This document shows, in pieces, positions 36,829 to 46,604 of a DNA stretch of 64,000 bases (positions within the stretch are counted from its first letter, which is position 1; every line of letters begins with the position of its first letter). The position numbers and the translations under genes were made by a program. Below the pieces are notes generated by a model. It ran no database searches and was not told where the DNA came from. It saw only the letters and a list, made by a program, of their open reading frames with translations. Source of the DNA: Bacteroides timonensis (GTDB taxonomy: Bacteria > Bacteroidota > Bacteroidia > Bacteroidales > Bacteroidaceae); contig NZ_CBVI010000031.1 in NCBI RefSeq assembly GCF_000513195.1, positions 1-64,000 on the forward strand, given 5' to 3'.

Positions 36829-37743
36829 ATGGAGAAATTTGAACTACATATACTCGGCTGCGGTTCCGCACTGCCCACCACCCGCCACTTCGCCTCTTCA
36901 CAAGTAGTGAATGTACGTGACAAACTTTATATGATAGATTGCGGTGAAGGATCGCAATTGCAATTCCGCAAGTCCCGACTGAAGTTTTCCCGTTTGAATC
37001 ATATTTTTATTTCTCATCTGCATGGAGATCATTGTTTTGGTTTGCTGGGATTGATATCCACGCTCAATCTGCTGGGGCGCACGGCTGAGTTGCATATTCA
37101 TTCGCCGAAAGGATTGGAAGCCTTGTTTGCTCCGATGCTAAGTTTCTTTTGCCGGCAAATGACGTATAAGGTTCTTTTTCATGAGTTTGAGACGAAAGAA
37201 CCCGGAATGATCTATGAAGACCGTTCTCTGACAGTGACTACCATTCCATTGCGTCATCGTATGCCTTGTTGCGGCTTTCTGTTTGCAGAGAAGCAGCGGC
37301 CCAATCATATTATTCGGGAGATGGTCGACTTTTATGAAGTGCCGGTATATGAGTTGAATAGGATAAAGAATGGGGAAGACTATGTGACTCCGGAAGGCAA
37401 AATCATTTCCAATTCCTTACTGACACGTCCGTCTGATCCACCGCGTAGTTATGCCTACTGTTCGGACACCATCTATATGCCTGAGATTGCAGAACAGATA
37501 AAAGGAGTAGATTTGCTATTCCATGAGGCCACTTTTGCAAATGCAGACTTGCCTCGTGCCAAAGAAACTTTTCATACTACTGCTGCTCAGGCAGGAGAGA
37601 TAGCCAAGGCGGCAGGAGTGAAGAAATTGGTGATCGGGCATTTTTCTGCCCGTTATGAGGATGAGAATATTTTGCTTAAAGAAGCTTCGGCTGTTTTCCC
37701 CGAGACGGTGCTGGCTAAGGAAACGCTGTGTTTGGAGGTATAA
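36829..37743 (+). CDS. rnz: Ribonuclease Z
   Basis: A 304-residue metallo-beta-lactamase-fold enzyme that removes 3' trailers from tRNA precursors. The zinc motif HLHGDH is at residues 63-68, with further ligands in the TTIPLRHRMPCCGF region, YCSDTIY and the GHFSARY motif near the C-terminus. Length is typical for the short form RNase Z. It has a probable leaderless start. Confidence 0.95.
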   Translation: MEKFELHILGCGSALPTTRHFASSQVVNVRDKLYMIDCGEGSQLQFRKSRLKFSRLNHIFISHLHGDHCFGLLGLISTLNLLGRTAELHIHSPKGLEALFAPMLSFFCRQMTYKVLFHEFETKEPGMIYEDRSLTVTTIPLRHRMPCCGFLFAEKQRPNHIIREMVDFYEVPVYELNRIKNGEDYVTPEGKIISNSLLTRPSDPPRSYAYCSDTIYMPEIAEQIKGVDLLFHEATFANADLPRAKETFHTTAAQAGEIAKAAGVKKLVIGHFSARYEDENILLKEASAVFPETVLAKETLCLEV

Positions 37744-37934
37744 TTTAGTGCTATGCACTAAATTAGTGACGGGCTACAAGTTACAAGTGCCTTTCGGTAT
37801 GCTATTTATGGTTAAAACTATTTTAGTTCTCCTTCTCTTGTAAGGAAGGAAATAAAGTTATTTTCACACTGAAAAGTACTTGTTACTTGTAGCCCGTAGC
37901 TCGTAACTTAAATTAGCGGCTTTGCTGCTAATTT
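37742..37934. repeat. Nested inverted repeat element after rnz
   Basis: AATTTAGTGCTATGCACTAAATT (two 10-bp arms, 37742-37764) opens the element and AAATTAGC...GCTAATTT (37910-37934) closes it. Between them GGGCTACAAGTTACAAGT (37770-37787) faces ACTTGTTACTTGTAGCCC (37878-37895). The word GAGCTACAAGTTAC recurs at the end of the TPR gene (16080-16093). Probably an intergenic repeat family. Confidence 0.6.
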
Positions 37935-38016
37935 ATCATTTAACCGTCTGTTTTTTGTTTTATCGAACCGAATGCCGTATATTTGTACGGAATAATCTGA
38001 AAACATAGGCTTATAG

Positions 38017-38337
38017 ATGAGAAAGTTGCTCTACTGTTTTTTCTTTTTGTTGACTTTTTCGTCGCAGTCCGTGGCATGGGCGCAGGACGGTCGGAAGCAG
38101 GAAACGGCTCAGAAAGAGCAGCCGTCTTCTACTATTGTGCTGACTGTTTCGGCAGAAAACCGGGTACGTGTGCAGAATGCAGAACCTGGCTCCCAGATGG
38201 AAGTCTACAATATTGTAGGCGTGAAACTTACCACGATACGCATTGACTCTACGGATGTCACCGTTCAGGTGAATTTGCCTAAAGGTTATTACATCTTTAA
38301 GATTGGGAATGTCGTGCGGAAAGTGGTAATCAAATAA
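38017..38337 (+). CDS. Small secreted protein with sorting-domain-like C-terminus
   Basis: A 106-residue protein: signal peptide (1-23, ending AWAQ), a Gln/Lys-rich spacer, then a 65-residue domain like the type-A C-terminal sorting domain (RVRVQNAEPGSQMEVYNIVGVKLTTI, GYYIFKIGNVVRKVVIK). Normally this domain is the tail of large surface proteins; here it stands almost alone. Bacteroides generally lack a full type IX system, so its role is unclear. It starts the gene row 38017-39841 with an ECF sigma factor 20 nt downstream. Confidence 0.7.
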   Translation: MRKLLYCFFFLLTFSSQSVAWAQDGRKQETAQKEQPSSTIVLTVSAENRVRVQNAEPGSQMEVYNIVGVKLTTIRIDSTDVTVQVNLPKGYYIFKIGNVVRKVVIK

Positions 38338-38357
38338 ACGAAACGGAATAGATACTT

Positions 38358-38912
38358 ATGAATCCTTCCTATAATGAACGCGAAGTGCTGGAGCTTCTAC
38401 AAGATGAAAGTACACAAAAGCGAGGGTTTGAGTTGATTGTTGCGCAATATAGCGAACAATTATACTGGCAGATCCGTCGTATGGTGCTTTTGCATGAAGA
38501 TGCCAATGACTTACTTCAGAACACGTTCATTAAGGCATGGACCAATATCGATTATTTCCGTGGGGATGCGAAGCTTTCTACCTGGCTCTATCGCATTGCT
38601 TTGAATGAATGTTTGACTTTCCTAAATAAACAACGCGCTGTAACTACTGTTTCTATCGATGATGAAGATGCTTCTGTACTTCAGAAGCTGGAAAGCGATC
38701 CCTATTTCTCCGGCGACCGGGCACAGAAGTCTCTACAGAAAGCATTGCTTACACTGCCGGAAAAGCAACGTATGGTATTTAACTTAAAGTATTACCAGGA
38801 AATGAAATACGAGGAGATGTCCGACATCTTCGGCACATCTGTCGGCGCTCTGAAAGCCTCTTATCATCATGCCGTGAAAAAAATCGAGAAGTTTTTGGAG
38901 GGAGAGGTTTAA
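38358..38912 (+). CDS. ECF RNA polymerase sigma factor
   Basis: A 184-residue sigma-70 family protein of the extracytoplasmic-function type with region 2 (YWQIRRMVLLHEDANDLLQNTF, AWTNIDYFRGDAKLSTWLYRIALNECL) and region 4 (LTLPEKQRMVFNLKYYQEMKYEEMSDIFGTSVGALKASYHHAVKKI). The two following genes encode a membrane protein and a periplasmic Spy-like protein, the usual setting for an envelope stress sigma with its anti-sigma. Confidence 0.92.
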   Translation: MNPSYNEREVLELLQDESTQKRGFELIVAQYSEQLYWQIRRMVLLHEDANDLLQNTFIKAWTNIDYFRGDAKLSTWLYRIALNECLTFLNKQRAVTTVSIDDEDASVLQKLESDPYFSGDRAQKSLQKALLTLPEKQRMVFNLKYYQEMKYEEMSDIFGTSVGALKASYHHAVKKIEKFLEGEV

Positions 38913-38960
38913 ACCTTTACCCCAAAACATAGTCTAACCTAACAGAGAGGAAAAAAGCTT

Positions 38961-39335
38961 ATGAAAGAAGAAGATAACATATTGAAGAAGGTAGGGAAGG
39001 AAAATGTTTTCCGTGTTCCTGACGGATACTTTGAGAATCTTACTTCAGAGGTGATGAGCCGGCTTCCCGAAAAGGAAACACCTGCAATTATTAAGAGAGA
39101 ACCTACGAAGTGGGAGAGAATTAAGCCATGGGTATATATGACTGCCATGTTTGCCGGCGCAGCATTGATTATCCGCGTTGCTTCTACTGACCGTACACCT
39201 GTTAACAACCGGATGGCGATGGACGAACCTGAAACCGAAGTTGTTTCTGATGAATATATCAGTGCAGTGCTGGATGATTCCATGCTGGATGATTATTCGC
39301 TGTATGTCTATCTCACAGACGCCGGTGCAGAGTGA
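38961..39335 (+). CDS. Membrane protein, possible anti-sigma factor
   Basis: A 124-residue protein with a cytoplasmic N-terminus (about 55 residues, containing VPDGYFENLTSEVMSRL, typical of small Bacteroidetes proteins encoded next to ECF sigmas), one membrane helix (about 57-75, WVYMTAMFAGAALIIRV) and an acidic periplasmic tail. By position and topology it could be the anti-sigma partner of the gene upstream, but no ZAS motif is present. Inference only. Confidence 0.6.
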   Translation: MKEEDNILKKVGKENVFRVPDGYFENLTSEVMSRLPEKETPAIIKREPTKWERIKPWVYMTAMFAGAALIIRVASTDRTPVNNRMAMDEPETEVVSDEYISAVLDDSMLDDYSLYVYLTDAGAE

Positions 39336-39367
39336 TGTGAGTAACAACTTAACTGTATGAGAAGAAA

Positions 39368-39841
39368 ATGAAAAAGCTGATTGTTTTGTTTATTGTGATG
39401 TGCAGTTTCATCCCCTTGTCATGGGCTATGGACGGATGTAATCAACATTTGTCTCCTGACGAATTCCGTGCCAAGCAGAAAGCGTATATCACTGAAAAAG
39501 CCGGATTGACTAAGGAAGAAGCCGCTAAATTCTTTCCTGTTTATTTTGAATTACAGGATCGCAAAAAGCAACTGAATGATGAGGCATGGAACTTACTTCG
39601 TAAAGGAAAGGATGAAAAGACGACCGAAGCGCAATATAATGAGATTTTAGAAGGCGTATATGATGCCCGTATTGCTACCAACCGTCTGGAGAAAACTTAC
39701 TATGAGAAGTTCAAGAAGATACTTTCGAACAAAAAGATATATTTAGTACAGCGTGCTGAAATGCGTTTTAACCGTGAGTTGCTGAAAGGGATGCATCATA
39801 AAGGTGGAGAACCTCAGAAACCGCAAGGAAAGAAAAGATAA
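39368..39841 (+). CDS. Spy/CpxP-like periplasmic protein
   Basis: A 157-residue exported, highly charged helical protein. Signal peptide residues 1-20 (ending SWA); then LSPDEFRAKQKAYITEKAGLTKEEAAKFFPVYFELQDRKKQL, the pattern of LTXXQ/Spy-like chaperones, with a basic Lys-rich tail. Such proteins bind misfolded periplasmic proteins. It is the last gene of the sigma-factor operon and is followed at once by a strong terminator. Confidence 0.7.
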   Translation: MKKLIVLFIVMCSFIPLSWAMDGCNQHLSPDEFRAKQKAYITEKAGLTKEEAAKFFPVYFELQDRKKQLNDEAWNLLRKGKDEKTTEAQYNEILEGVYDARIATNRLEKTYYEKFKKILSNKKIYLVQRAEMRFNRELLKGMHHKGGEPQKPQGKKR

Positions 39842-39850
39842 ATGAATTTT

Positions 39851-39871
39851 AGGAGCTTCGGCTCCTTTTTT
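39851..39871 (+). terminator. Terminator of the sigma-factor operon
   Basis: AGGAGC, UUCG tetraloop, GCTCCT, then six T residues. Confidence 0.9.
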
Positions 39872-39890
39872 CATCTATTGCCGATACATA

Positions 39891-40129
39891 CGGCTGCGAA
39901 GAAGGTGTGTCATAATGCAGTACTATCTAAATTCTCCTCCTCCCGGGAGGAGGAGTACCCGTAGGGGGAGGTGGTAGGCGAATGCGTAAGTCTTTAGTAT
40001 TTAAAGTTATATGTTTGTCTACCACCCCGCCCTTTGGGCACCCCTCCTCCCGGGAGGAGGGGAGCTTAAGTTACTTTCCAGTTTTGACACACCTTCTTCA
40101 CTTGTATAAATGATGGCCTTCGCAGCCGC
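39891..40129. mobile_element. MITE-like element with long nested inverted repeats
   Basis: The outer 11-bp arms CGGCTGCGAAG (39891-39901) and CTTCGCAGCCG (40119-40129) and the inner perfect 15-bp arms GAAGAAGGTGTGTCA (39898-39912) and TGACACACCTTCTTC (40085-40099) frame two GC-rich palindromes, CTCCTCC-TCCCGGGAGGAGGAG (39934-39955) and CCCCTCCTCCCGGGAGGAGGGG (40041-40062), themselves flanked by GGGGGAGGTGGTAG and CTACCACCCC. No open frame is inside. The symmetry of the whole block suggests a miniature inverted-repeat transposable element; no target duplication is obvious. Confidence 0.65.
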
Positions 40130-40165
40130 AAGTGTGAATCTTCGCAGTCCTATGCATTTGAGTTT

Positions 40166-40954
40166 TTATTTTTCCAGCTTTTTAGCTTCGTTCCAGAGGA
40201 CATCCATCTCTTCCAGAGTCATATCATGCAGGTTTTTGCCTTCCTTGATGGTGTGCGCTTCCAGATAATTAAAACGGTTGATAAACTTCTGGTTGGTGCG
40301 TTCTAATGCATTATCCGGATTGATCTTGTAGAGGCGTGCGGCATTGATGAGGCTGAATAGTACATCCCCGAATTCGGCTTCTGCCTTGTCCTTATCCATA
40401 TTGGCCACTTCTGCCTGAAACTCCTGGATTTCTTCTTTTACCTTATCCCACACTTGTTCCCGTTCTTCCCAGTCGAAGCCGACGTTGCGGGCTTTGTCTT
40501 GAATACGGTAAGCTTTGATGAGTGAAGGAAGGGCGGCAGGAACACCACTCAACACACTCTTGTTTCCACCTTTCTCTCTTAACTTCAGTTGTTCCCAGTT
40601 TTCGGAAACTTGTCCGGCAGTATCGGCTTTTACGTCACCGAACACATGGGGATGGCGGAAGATTAATTTCTCGCAAAGGTGGTCGCATACATCTTTCATG
40701 TCAAAATCGCCTTTCTCGGAACCTATCTTTGCGTAGAAAGCTACGTGTAGCAAGACATCTCCCAGCTCTTTGCAGATATCGTTTTTATCATCACGTATCA
40801 GGGCGTCACAAAGTTCATAAGTTTCTTCAATGGTGTTGGGACGCAAACTTTCATTAGTCTGCTTGCGATCCCAGGGACATTTCTCGCGAAGTTCGTCGAG
40901 TATGTCCAGGAAGCGTCCGAAGGCTTCCATCTGTTCTTTTCTTGTATGTAACAT
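40166..40954 (-). CDS. mazG: MazG nucleoside triphosphate pyrophosphohydrolase
   Basis: A 262-residue enzyme with two MazG domains. The first shows the CPWDRKQTNESLRPNTIEETYEL start with the metal-binding EExxE helix and ELGDVLLHVAFYAKI; the second carries EEIQEFQAEV and EFGDVLFSLINAARL. It hydrolyses NTPs to NMP and pyrophosphate, cleaning aberrant nucleotides and tuning stress responses. It starts 12 nt after the DUF3810 gene on the same strand and is probably co-transcribed with it. Confidence 0.93.
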   Translation of the reverse strand: MLHTRKEQMEAFGRFLDILDELREKCPWDRKQTNESLRPNTIEETYELCDALIRDDKNDICKELGDVLLHVAFYAKIGSEKGDFDMKDVCDHLCEKLIFRHPHVFGDVKADTAGQVSENWEQLKLREKGGNKSVLSGVPAALPSLIKAYRIQDKARNVGFDWEEREQVWDKVKEEIQEFQAEVANMDKDKAEAEFGDVLFSLINAARLYKINPDNALERTNQKFINRFNYLEAHTIKEGKNLHDMTLEEMDVLWNEAKKLEK

Positions 40955-40966
40955 ATCTTTATAGGG

Positions 40967-42016
40967 TTATTTATTGCAATGTGTATAATAGGATATAAGC
41001 AACCCGACTACTTCGGAGTAGTTCTTGCGGCCACTTTGTATCTTGTTTCCTTTCAGGTACAGGTCGTATATCCAGTCTTGTATATCTCCAATGAGTGGAC
41101 TGTATTTCTCCGTCCAGTATTCCTGATTACTTTTAGCCAGTTCAATGATTTCGGGCCGTATCCGGTTGAAGAGCTCTTTGTATTCTTCTTCATCCATCAG
41201 TCGGCGGGCATTGACGAGTACGTGTCCCAGTACTGAAAAGTATCCGCAGAAACGGATACCTCGCGCTTGCGAACGGGTACAGACCTGATAAGCGTAGAAG
41301 TTGGCTTCCGCCTCGCTGGAAATGCCCAATAAATGTGCCAGTTCATGCGCATACGTGGCAGGATACTGTGAAGGGAGCAGATCTCCATTCAAGGTAAATT
41401 CGCAGAAGAAAGGTCCCATGCTACCGGTGACGCCCACCATGGAAATCAGTGGAGTGAAAAGCATTGTCTTCACCCGTGGGGATTTATGGAAAGGATGATG
41501 TACCCCCAGCGTATCACTGATCTGATTGTATCCGCGAACCGTTTCCCGGCGGATGAGGTCCTTGTTGATAGTGGTTACATCTACATACGATCCATTCAGT
41601 TTGTCAACGTAATCATCAACGAAGTTCCGGAAGTTTTCGGGAGTGTATGCAGTGTAAGGAATCTCTGTTCGCTGGTAGAAATTGGGCTGTGAATAATTAA
41701 GTCCCCAAGCCAGATAGAACCAGACGTATATCCATAACAGATATTCAATATCATTCAGTAAGATGCGTTTCCATTTTTTCTTCTGAAAGCGGCGGGCATA
41801 GACAGGGTAGAGGAGTACGCCCGCAATGCTGAGGGCTATGAATAAGTCGCCTATGGCAAAGGGAATGAGGCGGGAGAAAGACGAAAGAATATAGGCTATG
41901 ACAGGATATACGCTGTGTGCATATATTTTTCCCATAGCCGGAATGAACTGTGTGGCCCAGACTACTAACAAGAGCGTGCATAGCACGATATAACGAATCT
42001 TCAGCTTATATTTCAT
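40967..42016 (-). CDS. DUF3810 membrane zinc-protease-like protein
   Basis: A 349-residue protein of the DUF3810 family. Three N-terminal membrane helices occupy residues about 8-110. The rest carries the zinc-peptidase-like motif HELAH (in YAHELAHLLGISSEAEANFYAY, with a downstream Glu that could be the third ligand). This is the usual domain order of the family in Bacteroidetes. Peptidase activity is inferred from the motif. It leads the two-gene unit with mazG. Confidence 0.85.
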   Translation of the reverse strand: MKYKLKIRYIVLCTLLLVVWATQFIPAMGKIYAHSVYPVIAYILSSFSRLIPFAIGDLFIALSIAGVLLYPVYARRFQKKKWKRILLNDIEYLLWIYVWFYLAWGLNYSQPNFYQRTEIPYTAYTPENFRNFVDDYVDKLNGSYVDVTTINKDLIRRETVRGYNQISDTLGVHHPFHKSPRVKTMLFTPLISMVGVTGSMGPFFCEFTLNGDLLPSQYPATYAHELAHLLGISSEAEANFYAYQVCTRSQARGIRFCGYFSVLGHVLVNARRLMDEEEYKELFNRIRPEIIELAKSNQEYWTEKYSPLIGDIQDWIYDLYLKGNKIQSGRKNYSEVVGLLISYYTHCNK

Positions 42017-42077
42017 CGCAAATTTATTTGAAAGGCAAAAATATACATTTATTAAATGTCACGTAAGAAATTTGCTT

Positions 42078-42085
42078 TATATTTG
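42078..42085 (+). promoter_or_regulatory. Possible valS -7 box
   Basis: TATATTTG at 42078-42085 is a full match; a second candidate, TAATTTTG, lies at 42139-42146. Neither has a consensus -33 at the right distance, so which one is used is undecided. Confidence 0.35.
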
Positions 42086-42192
42086 TCGTTCTCTGCACAG
42101 AAAGCGCCGGAGGGTGGCAAGATTTGAATTTAATTTAGTAATTTTGCGCCCGTTATTCGCGATAAAATAAATTATATACAGATTTAAAAGAT

Positions 42193-44823
42193 ATGGAATT
42201 AGCAAGTAAGTACAACCCTGCTGACGTAGAGGGAAAGTGGTACCAGTATTGGTTGGACCACAAATTATTCAGTTCAAAACCCGATGGTCGTGAGCCTTAC
42301 ACCATCGTCATTCCGCCCCCTAACGTCACCGGCGTGCTCCACATGGGACACATGCTTAATAATACCATTCAAGATATTCTGGTACGCCGTGCCCGTATGG
42401 AAGGTAAAAATGCCTGCTGGGTACCGGGTACTGACCACGCTTCTATCGCTACGGAAGCGAAAGTAGTAAATAAGCTGGCTGCACAAGGTATCAAGAAGAC
42501 AGATCTTACCCGTGACGAATTCCTGAAGCATGCCTGGGAGTGGACAGATGAACATGGTGGCATCATCCTGAAGCAGCTGCGTAAACTCGGTGCTTCCTGT
42601 GATTGGGACCGCACCGCTTTCACTATGGACGAAAAGCGTAGTGAAAGTGTATTGAAAGTATTTGTAGACCTCTACAATAAGGGACTGATTTACCGTGGTG
42701 TACGTATGGTAAACTGGGATCCGAAGGCTTTGACTGCCCTTTCTGATGAAGAAGTTATCTACAAGGAAGAGCATGGCAAACTGTATTATCTGCGCTATAA
42801 AGTGGAAGGTGATGCGGAAGGACGTTATGCCGTGGTAGCTACCACCCGTCCTGAAACGATCATGGGTGATACCGCTATGTGTATCAATCCGAACGACCCG
42901 AAGAACGAATGGCTGAAAGGTAAGAAAGTGATCGTTCCTTTAGTAAATCGTGTTATTCCGGTAATCGAAGATGATTATGTAGATATTGAGTTCGGTACAG
43001 GTTGCCTGAAAGTAACTCCTGCGCATGATGTGAACGACTATATGCTGGGTGAAAAGTATAACTTGCCAAGCATCGATATCTTCAATGATAATGGTACATT
43101 GAGCGAGGCTGCCGGTCTTTATATCGGTATGGACCGTTTTGATGTTCGTAAACAGATTGAGAAAGACCTGGATGCTGCCGGCCTGTTGGATAAGGTGGAA
43201 GCCTATACCAATAAGGTAGGTTATTCCGAGCGTACCAACGTAGTTATAGAGCCGAAGCTTTCTATGCAGTGGTTCCTTAAGATGCAGCATTTTGCAGATA
43301 TGGCATTGCCTCCTGTAATGAATGACGATCTGAAATTCTACCCTGCCAAGTATAAGAATACCTATCGCTACTGGATGGAGAACATCAAGGACTGGTGTAT
43401 CAGCCGTCAGTTGTGGTGGGGACATCGCATTCCGGCATACTTCCTTCCGGAAGGTGGATATGTGGTAGCAGCTACTGAAGAAGAAGCTCTGAAGCTGGCA
43501 AAAGAGAAGACCGGCAATCCGGCCCTGACTTTGGAAGATCTTCGTCAGGATGAAGATTGTCTGGATACTTGGTTCTCTTCCTGGTTGTGGCCCATCTCTT
43601 TGTTTGATGGTATCAACAATCCGGGTAATGAGGAAATCGATTATTACTATCCGACAAGTGACCTGGTAACCGGTCCGGATATCATTTTCTTCTGGGTAGC
43701 CCGCATGATTATGGCAGGTTATGAATATGAAGGAAAGATGCCGTTCAAGAATGTGTACTTTACGGGTATCGTTCGTGATAAGTTGGGACGTAAGATGTCC
43801 AAGTCCCTCGGTAATTCTCCCGACCCGTTGGAACTGATTGAGAAGTTTGGTGCCGATGGTGTGCGTATGGGTATGATGCTTGCAGCTCCTGCCGGAAATG
43901 ACATCTTGTTCGATGACGCTCTTTGTGAACAGGGACGTAACTTCTGTAACAAGATATGGAATGCTTACCGCTTGGTAAGTGGCTGGACTATTGATGACAG
44001 TCAGCCTGTGCCGGAAGCTGCAAGACTGGCATCGTTCTGGTTTGAATCCAAACAAAATGAGGTTGCTGCTGAGGTAGCTGATTTGTTTAGTAAATACCGT
44101 TTGAGCGAAGCTCTTATGGCTGTTTATAAATTATTCTGGGATGAATTCTCTTCCTGGTACCTCGAAATGATAAAGCCGGCTTATGGACAAGGTATCCACA
44201 GTTCAATTCATAGTGCTGCGATTTCTTATTTCGATAATCTGCTTCATTTGCTTCATCCGTTCATGCCGTTCATTACCGAAGAACTTTGGCAACAGATGTA
44301 TGAGCGCGAAGAAGGTGAAAGTCTTATGGTATGTCCTTTGACAATAAATACCTATGTGGACGGTGAGACAGTTCGGCAATTCGAAGTAGTGAAGGAGGTG
44401 ATCAGTAATGTTCGTTCTATCCGTTTGCAGAAAAACATAGCTCAAAAGGAAACGTTGGAATTGCAGGTTGTAGGCGAAAATCCGATTGCAGAATTCAATC
44501 CGGTTATCATGAAGATGTGTAATCTCTCGGCAATTGATGTGGTAGATACTAAAACCGAAGGTGCTGCTTCATTCATGGTAGGAACTACGGAATATGCCGT
44601 ACCTCTGGGGAATATGATTGATGTAGAAGCAGAAATAGCCCGTATGGAAGCAGAATTGAAGCACAAAGAAGGTTTTCTGCAAGGCGTCATGAAGAAGCTG
44701 AGCAATGAGAAGTTTGTGAATAATGCTCCTGCCGCTGTCCTTGAACTGGAACGTAAGAAACAGGCGGATGCGGAAAGTATTATCAACTCTCTGAAAGAGA
44801 GTATTGCTGCGCTGAAGAAATAA
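42193..44823 (+). CDS. valS: Valyl-tRNA synthetase
   Basis: An 876-residue class I synthetase. HIGH motif HMGH at residues 50-53 ([15 protein letters not shown]), editing domain ([17 protein letters not shown]), KMSKS motif near residue 535 ([14 protein letters not shown]), anticodon-binding helical domain, and the C-terminal coiled-coil arm characteristic of ValRS (about 805-876, [17 protein letters not shown]). It charges tRNA-Val. Confidence 0.98.
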   Translation: MELASKYNPADVEGKWYQYWLDHKLFSSKPDGREPYTIVIPPPNVTGVLHMGHMLNNTIQDILVRRARMEGKNACWVPGTDHASIATEAKVVNKLAAQGIKKTDLTRDEFLKHAWEWTDEHGGIILKQLRKLGASCDWDRTAFTMDEKRSESVLKVFVDLYNKGLIYRGVRMVNWDPKALTALSDEEVIYKEEHGKLYYLRYKVEGDAEGRYAVVATTRPETIMGDTAMCINPNDPKNEWLKGKKVIVPLVNRVIPVIEDDYVDIEFGTGCLKVTPAHDVNDYMLGEKYNLPSIDIFNDNGTLSEAAGLYIGMDRFDVRKQIEKDLDAAGLLDKVEAYTNKVGYSERTNVVIEPKLSMQWFLKMQHFADMALPPVMNDDLKFYPAKYKNTYRYWMENIKDWCISRQLWWGHRIPAYFLPEGGYVVAATEEEALKLAKEKTGNPALTLEDLRQDEDCLDTWFSSWLWPISLFDGINNPGNEEIDYYYPTSDLVTGPDIIFFWVARMIMAGYEYEGKMPFKNVYFTGIVRDKLGRKMSKSLGNSPDPLELIEKFGADGVRMGMMLAAPAGNDILFDDALCEQGRNFCNKIWNAYRLVSGWTIDDSQPVPEAARLASFWFESKQNEVAAEVADLFSKYRLSEALMAVYKLFWDEFSSWYLEMIKPAYGQGIHSSIHSAAISYFDNLLHLLHPFMPFITEELWQQMYEREEGESLMVCPLTINTYVDGETVRQFEVVKEVISNVRSIRLQKNIAQKETLELQVVGENPIAEFNPVIMKMCNLSAIDVVDTKTEGAASFMVGTTEYAVPLGNMIDVEAEIARMEAELKHKEGFLQGVMKKLSNEKFVNNAPAAVLELERKKQADAESIINSLKESIAALKK

Positions 44824-44830
44824 GCCTTTT

Positions 44831-44856
44831 GGTCCGGGAGTTCTCCCGGACCTTTT
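44831..44856 (+). terminator. valS terminator
   Basis: GGTCCGGGA, GTTC loop, TCCCGGACC (44831-44852), followed by TTTT. Confidence 0.9.
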
Positions 44857-44867
44857 ACTATAAACGA

Positions 44868-44905
44868 ATTAGCCCTTGCAATATCCGATTACTGCAAGGG
44901 CTAAT
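44868..44905 (-). terminator. Terminator of the 148-aa gene
   Basis: ATTAGCCCTTGCA (44868-44880) pairs perfectly with TGCAAGGGCTAAT (44893-44905). It lies 24 nt after the stop of the minus-strand gene at 44930 and is T-rich on both sides, so it may act in both directions. Confidence 0.75.
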
Positions 44906-44929
44906 TTATTTTTTATAAATCAAATGCTA

Positions 44930-45376
44930 CTACTTTTCAAGCAGTTCTTTCAGAAAAGAATCCAACTCTTCATCCAGACCTTTCAGCAATTCTTCGTTTA
45001 CAAGCAACGTGTCATCATCCATCAGCAGTAACTCTGCAATTGTTTCTTTTTCATCATCCACTAATACGAAAGAGTAAGGTTTCAGAATAGCCAGTTTGTC
45101 AAAGTCACCTCCGTTCTTCATGTTGTGGAGTAAGGTAGAAAGAATACGTTCTGCATTTTCGTAGAAATCATCTCCGTCATAAGTCATCCATTCTTCGATA
45201 GAGACACAAGCCAGATATTCGTCTTCGTCATCAAAGATGGATAATTCGCCGGAATTCTGGTTGGCTTGCAGATGGATGTCGGTCACAATGGTTTGCTCAC
45301 AGCCACAAGTGTATTTGGCAACTGCCTGTTTAATGGTCTTTTCCAGGAGTGATAATGATGCTTGGCTCAGTTTCAT
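44930..45376 (-). CDS. Hypothetical acidic protein, 148 aa
   Basis: A 148-residue strongly acidic cytoplasmic protein without signal or membrane segment. It has a CGC motif at residues 24-26 and a Glu/Leu-rich helical C-terminus. No family is recognised, but it has its own strong terminator and a normal Bacteroides codon pattern, and looks like a conserved genus-level hypothetical. Confidence 0.7.
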   Translation of the reverse strand: MKLSQASLSLLEKTIKQAVAKYTCGCEQTIVTDIHLQANQNSGELSIFDDEDEYLACVSIEEWMTYDGDDFYENAERILSTLLHNMKNGGDFDKLAILKPYSFVLVDDEKETIAELLLMDDDTLLVNEELLKGLDEELDSFLKELLEK

Positions 45377-45442
45377 AATAGATATTCTTTCTTAATGGAC
45401 GTTCAAAGGTATAAAAAAAATAATTACCTCTGCATCATTTCT

Positions 45443-46552
45443 CTAAAAATCATTTTTAAATCTTTCCATTTGGGCGTTCAGCCGGGTCATTCCCTCCTTT
45501 CGCTCCTGCAATTCGTTCAGGTAGCGGGTTATTGCGAAGTAATTGGGGATATCCATGAGGTCCACGCCTTCCTGAGTTTTCTTCTCGTCTATTTTGTCTA
45601 CATCGTATGCTACTTTCTGCGCTTTCAAGGCCCATTCTTCTGCTGTATGAATGCTGTCCTGCATTTCGTATCCTAAGGCAATGTTATAGGCGGCATACAT
45701 TTTCTGCTTTCCTTTTTTCTTTTTCTCATAGGTTTGCTTCCAGAGTTCAATAGCCTTGTCCCAGTTCTCTTCGCGGACAAAGACTGCGGCATCACGCATA
45801 TTTACGGAACCACCTGTAAAGAGATAGCGGGAAGCTGTTTTCCAATGTGGCAGTATATGGCTCACGGGGATAGTGCCGGCAAATTCGGAAGCCTCTCTCA
45901 GCATCTCTTTTTCACTGATGAGTCCTGCACCTGCCTGTGCCATACTGGGAGCTGCATGATCCCAGAAGATGCTGTCGCTGGCATTGACTGTCACCATTGG
46001 ACCGTTGCGTTGGGGCAGATACACCTTTACGGTAGGATATACTTTCAGGTCAAGCGTACCTGCATATACTCCCCATTCCGGTAAATATTCGATTTTACGG
46101 ATGGAGCGCATCTGTACGTTCTCCAAGGCTATCAGTAAGTCCGCACCCAGACTTTGGGTGAGCTTTTCCACTTCGTCTTTGCTAAGGGTGCTTTCGCGGG
46201 GAATCATATCATGGGCGCGCAAGGCAGAGTCGCAAATAATCACTTCATCGAAATAATTCTCGTTGGCAAGTGCCTCCGCCAGTGATTCCGTGGCGATTTT
46301 GCCATCCCCATTGAAATACTTTGTCTTGCGTGCTATTTCTGTCTCATCTTTTTTCTTCTCATCGTTTTCCTCCAGAATTAGCTTGTTATCCGGGATAGGA
46401 GGCATATTATTTACCACAGCTACGCGCCTGAGGGCGGACGGAAAGCTGACTTCCGCCGGCAACATATAGTCGATGGAGAGTTGCTCTATGCTTTGGCAAC
46501 CGCTAAACAGCAGAACACAGCACACCAATAGTGAGTACGAATATTTAGTCAT
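45443..46552 (-). CDS. DUF6340-type lipoprotein
   Basis: A 369-residue lipoprotein (LLFSGC, C19). The N-terminal domain (RRVAVVNNMPPIPDN, then ADLLIALENVQM) and the EWGVYAGTLDLKVYPTVKVYLP segment fit the DUF6340 family; the last 100 residues carry TPR-like helices (DAAVFVREENWDKAIELWKQTYE, AAYNIALGYEMQDSIHTAEEWA). Probably a periplasm-facing protein of unknown function. Transcribed on its own after secA and the secA terminator. Confidence 0.75.
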   Translation of the reverse strand: MTKYSYSLLVCCVLLFSGCQSIEQLSIDYMLPAEVSFPSALRRVAVVNNMPPIPDNKLILEENDEKKKDETEIARKTKYFNGDGKIATESLAEALANENYFDEVIICDSALRAHDMIPRESTLSKDEVEKLTQSLGADLLIALENVQMRSIRKIEYLPEWGVYAGTLDLKVYPTVKVYLPQRNGPMVTVNASDSIFWDHAAPSMAQAGAGLISEKEMLREASEFAGTIPVSHILPHWKTASRYLFTGGSVNMRDAAVFVREENWDKAIELWKQTYEKKKKGKQKMYAAYNIALGYEMQDSIHTAEEWALKAQKVAYDVDKIDEKKTQEGVDLMDIPNYFAITRYLNELQERKEGMTRLNAQMERFKNDF

Positions 46553-46604
46553 AAGCTTATTCTTTATCTAGGAATAACAAAAATACACTTTTGTATGGAT
46601 ATAG

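Noticed and set aside
42940..44055. 371-aa open frame antisense to valS
   Set aside because: Complete overlap with valS and no recognisable protein features.
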